DNA from: Cytophaga hutchinsonii ATCC 33406
GTDB taxonomy: Bacteria > Bacteroidota > Bacteroidia > Cytophagales > Cytophagaceae
DNA: 64,000 nt
Direction: 5' to 3'
Assembly (NCBI RefSeq): GCF_000014145.1
Contig: NC_008255.1
Location: forward strand, 1,551,501-1,615,500
Of this stretch, positions 34,439 through 43,793 are shown piece by piece (positions within the stretch are counted from its first letter, which is position 1; every line of letters begins with the position of its first letter). The notes beneath the pieces are model-generated. The model saw only the letters and a program-made list of their open reading frames with translations, searched no databases and was not told the DNA's origin. The position numbers and the translations under genes are program-made.

Positions 34439-35890
34439 ATGAAAATATTGCTTAAGAAGTCTGTTCCGTTGTTGTATATATTATTTTTCCTCACGTCTTT
34501 GGTACAGGCTCAGGTAAGCTGGAACAGTCAGCTAAAGCCTATTTTGGAAGATAGCTTGCTTAAGCGCGCACAAGTGGGCATCTCTATCCGGGATATAACT
34601 GCCAATACATTGGTATTTGAAAAGAATGCACAGCAGGCCTTTACTCCGGCATCAAATCTGAAAATTGTAACAACTGCCGCCGCACTGGAATTGCTAGGAA
34701 GCGATTACCGGTTTGTGACAAAGGTCTTATATACCGGAAATATTGAAGCGGGTAATTTTAGTGGTACCTTATATGTTAAGGGCAGCGGTGATCCGACTCT
34801 GGGTTCCGATAAGATGACCGCTGCTGGCAGCTATCAGACACTGGTGCGCAATTGGGTGACAGCGCTGAAGAATAAAGGCATTACAGCCTTTACAGGCAAT
34901 CTGGTTATTGATCCGACACATTTTGGCTACAATGCTATCCCGAACGATTACACCTGGGGTGACATCGGGAACTATTATGGAGCAGGGAGCTATGGATTAA
35001 ACATCAATGAAAATCAGAATGTGATTGCTATTAAGCCCGGGACTTCTTTAGGCAGCATTACAACCATACTAAGCATTACACCCAAAGACACATCCTGCGT
35101 GTATGTAAATCATGTTAAAACAGGTGCAGCGGGTTCAGGAGATCAGTCCATTGTATATTCCTCTCCGTATAATCCTTTCGTTTACATTGAAGGCACCGTG
35201 CCTGCCGGTAGCACATACAATGTTAAAGCAAGTATTTCTGACCCTGCACGCCTGCTGGGTCAATTACTGACTAAAGAAATGGCTGTACAGGGTATTCAAT
35301 GGAAAGGAGAGATGCGGGTACTTACGCAGGATGATACGATTCCTGATACAACAAATTGGATTACACTTCTGGAACAGCGTTCACCTAGGCTAAAGGAAAT
35401 TGCTGTGTATACAAATCTGGTCAGCAATAATCTCTATGCAGAATGTCTGTTAAAAGAAATTGCGTTTAATAAAACAGGTATTGGCTCAACGGAACTTGGC
35501 GCAGCAGCAGTTAAAAAGTACTTAAAGAAAATCGGAGTGGATACTTCGGGTTTGGTTCTGCGCGATGGTTCAGGCATGTCGCCCTTCAATTCTATATCAC
35601 CCAACCAGCTTACAAGTCTGTTGGCGAAACAACAGGCCAATACCGTGTTTGTAGGTTGTCTGCCAACAGCGGGTAAAGAAGGTACTGTAGCACATATCTG
35701 TAAAGAAAGCGGCGGTAAGATACGGGTTAAAAGCGGAACCATGAACGGCACTACCTGTTACAGCGGATATGTTACGGCTGCTTCAGGTAAAGTATATGCG
35801 GTATCGCTTATGGTAAATAAACACGAAGCTAAAAATAGAACGATTCAGCGTGTGCTTGAAAAAGTACTGCTTAAAGTGGCAGAGAATTAA
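34439..35890 (+). CDS. dacB: D-alanyl-D-alanine carboxypeptidase/endopeptidase (PBP4 type)
   Basis: Penicillin-binding protein of peptidase family S13, 483 residues, which trims or cuts peptide bridges in periplasmic peptidoglycan. The signal peptide ends around LVQAQ (about 25). Catalytic motifs: SNLK with Ser72 and Lys75 (from PASNLKIV), SNN (LVSNNLYAE) and KSGT (RVKSGTMNGT). The domain insert between motifs one and two typical of PBP4 is present. No lipobox. Confidence 0.93.
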   Translation: MKILLKKSVPLLYILFFLTSLVQAQVSWNSQLKPILEDSLLKRAQVGISIRDITANTLVFEKNAQQAFTPASNLKIVTTAAALELLGSDYRFVTKVLYTGNIEAGNFSGTLYVKGSGDPTLGSDKMTAAGSYQTLVRNWVTALKNKGITAFTGNLVIDPTHFGYNAIPNDYTWGDIGNYYGAGSYGLNINENQNVIAIKPGTSLGSITTILSITPKDTSCVYVNHVKTGAAGSGDQSIVYSSPYNPFVYIEGTVPAGSTYNVKASISDPARLLGQLLTKEMAVQGIQWKGEMRVLTQDDTIPDTTNWITLLEQRSPRLKEIAVYTNLVSNNLYAECLLKEIAFNKTGIGSTELGAAAVKKYLKKIGVDTSGLVLRDGSGMSPFNSISPNQLTSLLAKQQANTVFVGCLPTAGKEGTVAHICKESGGKIRVKSGTMNGTTCYSGYVTAASGKVYAVSLMVNKHEAKNRTIQRVLEKVLLKVAEN

Positions 35891-35903
35891 AAAAAAGTGC
35901 CGG

Positions 35904-36611
35904 TTATTTAAACCTGCATTTTTTCTTTGTGCAGGTTTCGCCTACCACGCAATTGCTGCAGACAACAAAAATATTTTCGGCAAACTTTTGACTTACACTG
36001 CATCTTTTGCCTTTGATTTCAATTTCCATTAACGAGTCGTATTCCTGCTTGGCTAAGACCTTAATTTCTGTATTCAGCGCCAGACCTATTTTTACTACAT
36101 ACTGTAAAAAAGAAGAGGAATTATCTTTTACTGCGACCATGCGGCAGGTTGTGTCAACATCTATTTCCGACAGGGTATTTGTAAACTGAATTTTAATTTC
36201 ACCACTGGAAGTAGGTATAACATCACCATGCGGGTCTAATGTTGGGTGCCCCAGAAACTTATCTAATTTTTCAATGAGTTTGGCGGATTGAATATGTTCC
36301 AGCTGTTCCGCAACTTCATGTATCTCATCCCAGGTGAATTCCAGCTTTTGAAATAAAAATGTTTCCCAAAGCCTGTGTTTACGTAAGATATCCGTGCCAT
36401 ATTTTTTCCCTTTAGACGTCAAAAAGATCTTTCCATATTTTTCGTATGAAACCAGGTTTTTATCCTTAAGCTTTTTAAGCATATCTGTTACCGTTGCCGG
36501 TTTTACCGATAGCAATGCTGCAAGCTCGTTTGTTCCGGCTCCTTCATTTTCTTCCTGGAGGGTGATTTTCAATAAAGCTTTGAGGTAATTCTCTTCGGTA
36601 TAGGATAGCAT
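35904..36611 (-). CDS. DtxR/MntR-family metal-dependent repressor
   Basis: A 235-residue regulator. N-terminal winged helix (about 1-65; TNELAALLSVKPATVTDMLKKLKDKNLV), dimerisation and metal-binding domain (about 66-145; HRLWETFLFQKLEF, EHIQSAKLIEKLDKFLGHP), and a C-terminal FeoA/SH3-like domain. The final residues have a Cys-rich tail (CSNCVVGETCTKKKC), unusual for the family. With Mn2+ or Fe2+ bound it should repress metal uptake. It is divergent from the TonB receptor, and a palindromic operator lies between them; a TerC gene lies beyond the receptor. Mn rather than Fe is suggested by the TerC neighbour only. Confidence 0.9.
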   Translation of the reverse strand: MLSYTEENYLKALLKITLQEENEGAGTNELAALLSVKPATVTDMLKKLKDKNLVSYEKYGKIFLTSKGKKYGTDILRKHRLWETFLFQKLEFTWDEIHEVAEQLEHIQSAKLIEKLDKFLGHPTLDPHGDVIPTSSGEIKIQFTNTLSEIDVDTTCRMVAVKDNSSSFLQYVVKIGLALNTEIKVLAKQEYDSLMEIEIKGKRCSVSQKFAENIFVVCSNCVVGETCTKKKCRFK

Positions 36612-36648
36612 AGTTATACAAATATATAAAAAATATGTAATAATAATT

Positions 36649-36664
36649 GTTAGGTAAGTCTAAC
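36649..36664. promoter_or_regulatory. Candidate DtxR/MntR operator
   Basis: GTTAGGTAAGTCTAAC has inverted GTTAG/CTAAC arms and resembles MntR/DtxR boxes (TTAGGTTA..CTAA). It sits 38 bases before the repressor start and 40 before the TonB receptor start, so it could control both. Confidence 0.6.
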
Positions 36665-36703
36665 TTTTATAATATTGTAACCATAACTAAAATATTAGAT
36701 TAG

Positions 36704-39163
36704 GTGAACATTCGGATTGGTATATTAATGGTATTGTGGTTTTTCTTCTCAGCTGGAACAATTGTAAACGCTCAAACGTCAGGTATTCGCGGAAGAGTTA
36801 AGGCAGATAGTGTATCTGTAGAATATGCGTATGTACTGCTTAAGGAAACACCATTTGGTACAGTTACAGATTCTCTCGGTAATTACAGACTTGATGGTGT
36901 TCCCGCCGGAACATATATCGTTCAGGTACATTGTACCGGATATCAAAAGACGGAACGTAAAATTGTATTACTGGATAATATTGTTGTTTTAAATTTCAAT
37001 CTGAAAGAAGATGAAAATACAAACGATATTGTAATCACAGGTGTTACGCGGGCAACACTGATCAGTGAAAATCCGGTATCAATTGTTTCTGTTTCGCCGC
37101 AGCAAATGGATCAGACAGTTGAAAGTAATGTGGTAGATGCATTGGTGAAAAACGCGCCCGGTGTTACCGCATTAAAGACTGGTCCCAACGTATCCAAACC
37201 ATTTATCCGTGGTCTGGGATACAACCGTGTGTTAACGTTATACGATGGTGTAAGGCAGGAAGGTCAGCAATGGGGTGATGAACATGGGCTTGAAGTAGAT
37301 GCCTACAACATACATAAAGCAGAGGTTATTAAAGGGCCGGCAAGTTTAATGTATGGTTCAGATGCTTTAGCTGGGGTGGTGAGTTTTATGCCCTATATCC
37401 CAGACCAGAATGATAGCACGCTGCACGGAAAATTCACTTCTGAATACCAAACCAACAACAACCTTATTGGTAACGGATTACAGCTTACATATAGCACCGC
37501 GCATTGGGTAGCTGCTGTTCGTGGCTCTTATCGCGCGGCAAAAAATTATCGCAACCAATATGATGGCAGGGTTTACAATACAGGTTTTGATGAAAAAAAT
37601 GTTTCAGCCTTGCTTGGCTATAAGAATAGCCGAGGCTATTCACATATGAATATTACGCTGTATGATAACCTTCAGGGGATTCCCGATGGCAGCCGGGATT
37701 CTCTATCACGGAAATTTACCAAACAGGTGTATGAAGGAGCAGTAGACGACATTGCCAATCGTCCTGTAGTATCCGATAAAGAACTGAATGCCTATAAGCT
37801 TTCGCCTTTGCATCAGCACATTCAGCATTACCGCATCTACAACCACAGCTTTTACCGCTTGGGAAGGAGTGATCTGGATCTCTTATTGGCATTTCAGCAA
37901 AATATACGTAGAGAATACAATCACCCAACGCTGCCTCAGCAGGCAGGTTTGTTTGTGCGGCTCAACACCATTAATTACAGCCTGAGATATAACGCACCTG
38001 CATTTAAGAATATTGAAACATCCGTTGGTGTAAATGGTATGTCACAAAATAACATCAGTAAAGATGCGACCGATTTTCCCATTCCTGATTATTCTTTATT
38101 TGATATCGGTTCGTATCTGTATCTGAAATGGAAGCAGAACAAAACTACTATTAGTGGAGGCATACGCTATGATACGCGTAAATTGCACTGGAATGATGTG
38201 TATGTCAAATCAAATCCTGATACCGGGTTTGATTATATTTCAACGGATACAACGAATGCGTATTTGCAGTATCCGGCCTTCAATAAAACGTTTTCAGGCA
38301 TCTCTGCTAGTATTGGTTTAACACATAAGTTATCTAAAAAAATAAACCTTAAAGTGAATATTGCCCGCGGATACCGCGCTCCAAGCATTACAGAACTTTC
38401 GTCAAATGGACTTGATCCGGGCGCACACATTGTGTATTTGGGAGATCGAAGTTTCAAACCTGAATTTTCATTACAGGAAGATATTGGGATAACAGGGGAG
38501 TTTAAAGATCTCTCTTTGTCGGCAAGCATCTTTAATAATACTATTCAGAACTACATCTATCTCACGAAACTTTTTGATGCAAACAATGATCCGATTGTAG
38601 ACGATCAGGGCAATAAAACCTATCAATACAAGCAGGCGCTTGCAGCCTTATATGGGTTTGAAGCAACACTCAATATTCATCCGGAACGTATGAAAGGTTT
38701 TCTCTTTGAAAATGCTTTTGTATTGACCTATGGCTTTAACAGAGATGCCATTTACAAAGGACAGGGTGTGAATGGAGAGTATCTGCCGTTTATTCCTCCG
38801 ATGAAATTGTACAGCAGTATGTCGGATAAAATTCAAACACGGTCACAGCTTTTTACATCAGTTACCCCGCGTATTGAACTGGAAGTAACAGGTTCACAAA
38901 ACAGATATTTAAGCCTGGCAGAAACGGAAACATTCACCAAAGGATATGCCTTGCTGAACATTGGTATTTCAACAGACATCGCGTATGCAAAGAACAATAC
39001 CATGCAGCTGTATGTTCAGGTAAATAATCTGTTAAACACAAGCTATCAGTCTAATATGAACCGGTTAAAGTATTTTGAATATTATTCACAAACGCCGAAT
39101 GGCCGCACAGGTATTTATAATATGGGAAGAAATATAGCTGTAAAACTGGTTGTGAATTTTTAA
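36704..39163 (+). CDS. TonB-dependent outer-membrane receptor
   Basis: An 819-residue outer-membrane transporter that uses TonB energy to import a large or scarce ligand. Signal peptide (ends NAQT, about 25), N-terminal carboxypeptidase-regulatory-like beta-sandwich (about 28-110; GIRGRVKADSVSVEYAYV), plug domain (about 130-235; VDALVKNAPGVTALKTG, ASLMYGSDALAGVV) and a 22-strand barrel ending in the aromatic IAVKLVVNF. Start is GTG at 36704, giving a charged N-region; ATG at 36728 is an alternative. The metal-type operator just upstream suggests a metal or siderophore/haem ligand. Confidence 0.92.
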   Translation: MNIRIGILMVLWFFFSAGTIVNAQTSGIRGRVKADSVSVEYAYVLLKETPFGTVTDSLGNYRLDGVPAGTYIVQVHCTGYQKTERKIVLLDNIVVLNFNLKEDENTNDIVITGVTRATLISENPVSIVSVSPQQMDQTVESNVVDALVKNAPGVTALKTGPNVSKPFIRGLGYNRVLTLYDGVRQEGQQWGDEHGLEVDAYNIHKAEVIKGPASLMYGSDALAGVVSFMPYIPDQNDSTLHGKFTSEYQTNNNLIGNGLQLTYSTAHWVAAVRGSYRAAKNYRNQYDGRVYNTGFDEKNVSALLGYKNSRGYSHMNITLYDNLQGIPDGSRDSLSRKFTKQVYEGAVDDIANRPVVSDKELNAYKLSPLHQHIQHYRIYNHSFYRLGRSDLDLLLAFQQNIRREYNHPTLPQQAGLFVRLNTINYSLRYNAPAFKNIETSVGVNGMSQNNISKDATDFPIPDYSLFDIGSYLYLKWKQNKTTISGGIRYDTRKLHWNDVYVKSNPDTGFDYISTDTTNAYLQYPAFNKTFSGISASIGLTHKLSKKINLKVNIARGYRAPSITELSSNGLDPGAHIVYLGDRSFKPEFSLQEDIGITGEFKDLSLSASIFNNTIQNYIYLTKLFDANNDPIVDDQGNKTYQYKQALAALYGFEATLNIHPERMKGFLFENAFVLTYGFNRDAIYKGQGVNGEYLPFIPPMKLYSSMSDKIQTRSQLFTSVTPRIELEVTGSQNRYLSLAETETFTKGYALLNIGISTDIAYAKNNTMQLYVQVNNLLNTSYQSNMNRLKYFEYYSQTPNGRTGIYNMGRNIAVKLVVNF

Positions 39164-39177
39164 CGGAATGCATTTAT

Positions 39178-39216
39178 ATAAAAAAGGCTTGCTATAAAAT
39201 AGCAAGCCTTTTTTAT
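39178..39216. terminator. Bidirectional terminator, TonB receptor / TerC
   Basis: Perfect stem of about 16 bp with arms ATAAAAAAGGCTTGCT and AGCAAGCCTTTTTTAT around ATAAAAT, T-rich on both strands, between convergent genes. Confidence 0.9.
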
Positions 39217-39226
39217 AAATGATGAA

Positions 39227-40162
39227 TTAGAAATTTAGTTTTTCATTTTCTTTTTTCGGGAATAACCAGGAAGCCAATACAGAAAGACCCAAAGAAAGCA
39301 CAACAAAAGATAATGCATATTTATGCGGAATCTCATACCAGGAGTGGATCAATAGTTTTACTCCAACAAAAGATAAAATTACAGCAAGTCCGTAATTGAT
39401 ATAATGGAATAACTTCATAACACTTGAAAGTGCAAAGTAAAGAGAACGTAAACCTAACAAAGCAAATACGTTTGATGTATATACAATAAACGTATCCGTT
39501 GTTATACCAAGGATTGTAGGGATGGAATCTACAGCAAAAACAACATCTGTACTTTCAACAATCAGCACAACAATAAAAAGGGGCGTGGCATATAAGATAC
39601 CTTCTTTGCGGACAAAGAATTTATCTCCTTCATACGTCTTTGTTACGCGGATAAATTTATTGGTAAGTTTTAAAATAATATTGTTCTCCGGGTCAATCTC
39701 GTCGTCGTCGCTGGAGAACAGCATTTTTACACCTGTATACACCAGGAATATTCCTAAAATATATAAAAGCCAGTCAAAGTGTTCGATCAGTTCAATTCCA
39801 ACAACAATAAATAACGCTCTTAAAACAAGGGCGCCAATAATTCCCCAGAATAATACTTTACGCTGATACTCAGAAGGTACCCTGAAATAGCTGAAGATAA
39901 GCATGAATACAAATAAGTTATCTACGCTTAAGGATTCCTCAATGATATAACCTGTAAAAAAGAGTTCTGCAGCTTCGCGGCCTTTCCAGTAATATACGAA
40001 TATATTAAAGGCCATAGCCAATCCAACCCAGAATGCGCTCCATTGTAAAGCCGATTTTGTTGTAACGACTTTATTTCCTTTATTAAAAACGAATAAATCT
40101 AACGTGAGTAGCGTTAAAATACTAACATTAAAAATGATCCAAAATGAAGCTTCGTTGTTCAT
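39227..40162 (-). CDS. TerC/Alx-family membrane protein
   Basis: A 311-residue inner-membrane protein with about eight to nine helices. Family signatures: FTGYIIEESLSVDNLFVF (acidic membrane motif, Glu and Asp), and the second-half counterpart LIVESTDVVFAVDSIPTIL. TerC/Alx proteins export Mn2+ or take part in metal loading of exported proteins. No yybP-ykoY-type manganese riboswitch was recognised in its short leader. Its position next to the DtxR/MntR-type repressor and TonB receptor fits a metal-balance cluster, though it is convergent rather than in one operon. Confidence 0.92.
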   Translation of the reverse strand: MNNEASFWIIFNVSILTLLTLDLFVFNKGNKVVTTKSALQWSAFWVGLAMAFNIFVYYWKGREAAELFFTGYIIEESLSVDNLFVFMLIFSYFRVPSEYQRKVLFWGIIGALVLRALFIVVGIELIEHFDWLLYILGIFLVYTGVKMLFSSDDDEIDPENNIILKLTNKFIRVTKTYEGDKFFVRKEGILYATPLFIVVLIVESTDVVFAVDSIPTILGITTDTFIVYTSNVFALLGLRSLYFALSSVMKLFHYINYGLAVILSFVGVKLLIHSWYEIPHKYALSFVVLSLGLSVLASWLFPKKENEKLNF

Positions 40163-40256
40163 ATATAAATTAAGGCCATGCCTGGTAAACCAACTACAAT
40201 TATACTCTATTAATTTCTACCTACCATATAAATACGAAAAAAAAAGCAAAATAGAT

Positions 40257-40922
40257 TCAACGGTCAGAATTTGAATCAGTTGTAATTTCTGCTGCTTTTT
40301 TAGCCCGATTACGCTCTTTTATATAGGTAACAACTACAGGTATCCAGGTTATAATGATGATGCCAAGAATTATATGTTCCAGATAATCTTTTGATTCCGG
40401 AACAACCTGTCCTAATAAGTAGCCGCCGTAAACAAGGCTCACCACCCAAAGTGTTCCGCCAATGATGTTATAAAGCAGGAATTTACCGTACGGATACCGG
40501 ACGATACCAGAGAAAATTGGCGCAAAGGTACGGATAATAGGAAGGAAACGGGCCATGATTAAGGCTACGGCACCGTAACGGATAAAGAATGCTTCAGCAG
40601 CAAACATGTATTTTTTCTTAAAGAAAAGGGAATCATCTTTGGTAAAGAGCCTGCTTCCTGTTTTTTCCCCGAAAAAATATCCGAATAAACTGCCCAGATA
40701 GGCGGCTATGGAAATACTGATCAGCAGGGTTACAATAGGCACATCAAACTTACCTGTAGAAGACAATAAGCCGGTCGTAAACAACAAGGTATCGCCTGGT
40801 AAAAAGAAACCAAAGAATACGCCGTTTTCCGCAAAAATGATAAGGAGGATTAAAAATAATCCTCCTGTTTTAATGATTACCTCTGGATTGGTAATGTTAT
40901 GGTATAATTCGAAAATGTCCAT
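40257..40922 (-). CDS. DedA-family membrane protein
   Basis: A 221-residue DedA (VTT/SNARE-associated) inner-membrane protein, a family linked to undecaprenyl-phosphate flipping and membrane potential. Signature motifs: FAENGVFFGFFLPGDTLLF, FIRYGAVALIMARFLPIIRTFAPI (re-entrant loop with the conserved E/F-x-R-x3-P pattern) and YGKFLLYNIIGGTLWV. The start is immediately after the nuoN stop, so it is co-transcribed with complex I as the last gene of the nuo operon. Confidence 0.92.
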   Translation of the reverse strand: MDIFELYHNITNPEVIIKTGGLFLILLIIFAENGVFFGFFLPGDTLLFTTGLLSSTGKFDVPIVTLLISISIAAYLGSLFGYFFGEKTGSRLFTKDDSLFFKKKYMFAAEAFFIRYGAVALIMARFLPIIRTFAPIFSGIVRYPYGKFLLYNIIGGTLWVVSLVYGGYLLGQVVPESKDYLEHIILGIIIITWIPVVVTYIKERNRAKKAAEITTDSNSDR

Positions 40923-42296
40923 CTATATATTCATTCCTATTTGCAACAAGATATCCGGAAACAGACCAATCAGTACAACAAGTGCTGACATAATCGCAAG
41001 GATAACTGAAGTAAATCCGAATGCTGGGTTAGTTAATGTTGAAACTTCTTCACCGCTATACATAGCAATAATGGTTTTGAAGTAATAATACACACTGATT
41101 AATGAACCCAATATAGCAATTAAAACTAAGTAAATGTTACCCGCATGGATTACTTCGGTGAATAAATAAAATTTACCGAAAAAACCTGCTGCCGGAGGAA
41201 TACCTGCTAAGGAAATTAAAGATAAAGATAATACAAATGCTAAGAATGGATTTGATTTACCTAAGCCGCTGAAATTTTCAACACGTGCATCACCTTTTGA
41301 TTTTTCTACTACCTGAACAATATAAATAGCAATCAGGTTGGCTATTGCATAACCTGCTAAATAAACGAACAAAGATGTTTTAGCACTAATCGTTAAAATA
41401 GGGAAGACCATTAACATATAACCGGCCTGTGAAACCCCTGAAAATGCAAGCATACGTTTAACATTATCCTGGTAAGAAGCTGCTATGTTTCCTACTACAA
41501 TTGTCAGCGCAGACAAACCTATTAAAGTATGAGATAAATAGGTAGGTACAGATTCAAAGATACTGTCCAGCATAAGGTAGAAGGCACCAAAAGCAGCAAC
41601 CTTAACAAAGGTAGACATGAAAGCTGTAATGAATGTTGGTGCACCGCTGTATACATCCGGCACCCAGAAATGGAATGGTACCGCTGATACTTTAAAGGCA
41701 AACGCAATGGAAAGCAATGTAATCCCGATAAAGAATAACGGATCAGCAGAAGCAGTTTTTTCAATGGTTGCAAAATCAAATGATCCTGTAGCTCCGTAGA
41801 TCAATGCGATACCTAATAACATGATACCCGTTGCAAATGAACCGAGGATAAAATATTTAATGGATGATTCAACAGAGTGCAGATCTTTTTTTCTGCTTCC
41901 GGCCAATATATATAATGGGATGGAAAGAATTTCAACACCCAGAAAAAGCATGGACATGTTGCTGAACGAAACCAGTACCAACCCACCAACTGTTGAAAAT
42001 AAAATCAATGCATAATGATCTCCCTGATTGAATTCACCTGAGCTGTAAGAAGAGCGGAAAAGGATAAACCAGAATAGCGTTATTGTGATCAGTAAAGAAC
42101 CGAATGCTACTGAGTAGTTATTGTGTACTAACATACCATAGTGTGTTTCCGGATTATTCCAGAATGTACAGGCATTGTAACCAAGTATTCCAATCAATGA
42201 AATAAGTATGATCGGGTAAATCAATTTCTTTAGACCAATGAATTCAGACATCATTGATAAAATACCTAATACAGATATAAGAATTATTGCGTTCAT
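40923..42296 (-). CDS. nuoN: NADH-quinone oxidoreductase subunit N
   Basis: Antiporter-like membrane subunit of complex I, 457 residues and about 14 helices. Conserved proton-channel lysines are in FAFKVSAVPFHFWVPDVYSGAP and NVKRMLAFSGVSQAGYML. Pumps protons with NuoL and NuoM. Last nuo gene; 19 bases separate it from nuoM. Confidence 0.95.
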   Translation of the reverse strand: MNAIILISVLGILSMMSEFIGLKKLIYPIILISLIGILGYNACTFWNNPETHYGMLVHNNYSVAFGSLLITITLFWFILFRSSYSSGEFNQGDHYALILFSTVGGLVLVSFSNMSMLFLGVEILSIPLYILAGSRKKDLHSVESSIKYFILGSFATGIMLLGIALIYGATGSFDFATIEKTASADPLFFIGITLLSIAFAFKVSAVPFHFWVPDVYSGAPTFITAFMSTFVKVAAFGAFYLMLDSIFESVPTYLSHTLIGLSALTIVVGNIAASYQDNVKRMLAFSGVSQAGYMLMVFPILTISAKTSLFVYLAGYAIANLIAIYIVQVVEKSKGDARVENFSGLGKSNPFLAFVLSLSLISLAGIPPAAGFFGKFYLFTEVIHAGNIYLVLIAILGSLISVYYYFKTIIAMYSGEEVSTLTNPAFGFTSVILAIMSALVVLIGLFPDILLQIGMNI

Positions 42297-42315
42297 ATTC
42301 CTTTTAATGTTCTAC

Positions 42316-43779
42316 TTAGTTTGCAACAGGGATTGAATTATGTACCGAATGTAAAATTCCATTTACAGCTGGTTCCGTTAAATCTAAAATCAGATTCGGG
42401 AACAAACCAAGTACGAAAATTACGATCACTATTGGTATTAAAATGCTTTTTTCAAGGAGTGTTAAATCAACTACACCGTCGTATTCAGACCGTGCTTCAC
42501 CAAGCATGATTTTCTGATACGAGCTTAACATATAAACAGCTCCCAGGATAATGGTTATACCTGCAACTGCAGCCAGATACGGATTGATATTAAAAATACC
42601 GACAAATAATAAGAATTCGCCAACGAAACCATTTGTTGAAGGAAGCGCAATACTTGCCATCATGATCACCACAAAGAATACGGCGAACTGCGGCATCTGA
42701 TTTCTTAACCCGCCAAGTTTAGCTATTTCTAATGTTCCGGTACGGTTTAATAAAATTTCAACTACAAATAAAATTCCGACAACGTTTACACCGTGCGCCA
42801 GCATTTGTGCAATCACACCTTGTAAACCCTCAACTGAATTTGTGAATAAACCTGCTGCGATCAAACCAACGTGTGCAATCGATACATAAGCAATAAGCGT
42901 TTTGTAGTTTGATTGTTTAATAGCAATAATGGATGCATAGATAATACCGATTATGGCAAGTAACATCGCTAACCAGCCCCAGTCCATTAATGCCGTAGGA
43001 AGCACAGGTAAGATCCAGCGGATCACGCCATAAATACCCATTTTTAACATGATACCGCTTAATAACATGGTACCTGCTACTGGTGCACTTGTATAGGTAG
43101 ACGGCTGCCAGGTATGGAGCGGGAATACAGGCATCTTAATACCAAACGCTAAAAACAGCGCAGCGAATATCCATACCTGTTCGCAGGTAGTTAAAGATGT
43201 ATTGTAGATGTTTTCCATTGCAAATGATTTTACCGGAGCAACGGAATACAAATAGATAATTGCCGCCAGCATAATCAAGCTACCAAACAATGTGTAAATG
43301 AAAAATTTAAACGTTACAAATTTACGGTTTTCATCACCCCACAATAAACAGATGAAGTAGATAGGTATTAATGCTAATTCCCAGAAAATGTAGAAAAGAA
43401 ATAAATCTTTTGATGTGAATACACCAATCAATGCAGACTGCATAATAAGTGCCAGCACATAAAAGCCTTTTTTATTTTTTAATGAACCGGATAAAGAAGC
43501 CAGCAATATAAGCGGTAATAAGAAGGTGGTTAATAAAACCAATGCCAGACTTATACCATCCATACCCACGGCATAATTAATATTTAATGTGCTGATCCAT
43601 GGCAGAACTATTTCATAGTTCCAGCCTGCTGCTGCATCAAAATTAACGTAAGCGAAAATGCCTAATGCAAATTCAATAAGAGTTGCTATAATCCCTATTG
43701 CCGGAGCCATACGTTGACCAGCAATAAATACGATTAATGCTGCAACAAGAGGGAAGAATATTAAAAGCGTCGTAATCAT
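42316..43779 (-). CDS. nuoM: NADH-quinone oxidoreductase subunit M
   Basis: Antiporter-like membrane subunit of complex I, 487 residues, about 14 helices. Family marks are FLFYIFWELALIPIYFI with the key Glu, GIKMPVFPLHTWQPSTYTSAPVAG, and the Lys in QSNYKTLIAYVSIAHVG. Part of the proton-pumping arm. Confidence 0.96.
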   Translation of the reverse strand: MITTLLIFFPLVAALIVFIAGQRMAPAIGIIATLIEFALGIFAYVNFDAAAGWNYEIVLPWISTLNINYAVGMDGISLALVLLTTFLLPLILLASLSGSLKNKKGFYVLALIMQSALIGVFTSKDLFLFYIFWELALIPIYFICLLWGDENRKFVTFKFFIYTLFGSLIMLAAIIYLYSVAPVKSFAMENIYNTSLTTCEQVWIFAALFLAFGIKMPVFPLHTWQPSTYTSAPVAGTMLLSGIMLKMGIYGVIRWILPVLPTALMDWGWLAMLLAIIGIIYASIIAIKQSNYKTLIAYVSIAHVGLIAAGLFTNSVEGLQGVIAQMLAHGVNVVGILFVVEILLNRTGTLEIAKLGGLRNQMPQFAVFFVVIMMASIALPSTNGFVGEFLLFVGIFNINPYLAAVAGITIILGAVYMLSSYQKIMLGEARSEYDGVVDLTLLEKSILIPIVIVIFVLGLFPNLILDLTEPAVNGILHSVHNSIPVAN

Positions 43780-43793
43780 GTCTGACAGATGTA

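Noticed and set aside
35909-35938. Terminator inside the end of the metal-repressor gene
   Set aside because: AAACCTGCA/TGCAGGTTT arms exist but lie within coding sequence, and the T run is in the loop or too far away.
40163-40256. Manganese riboswitch (yybP-ykoY) near TerC
   Set aside because: The leader is short and A/T-rich with no conserved core; this stretch is also shared with the preceding gene end.
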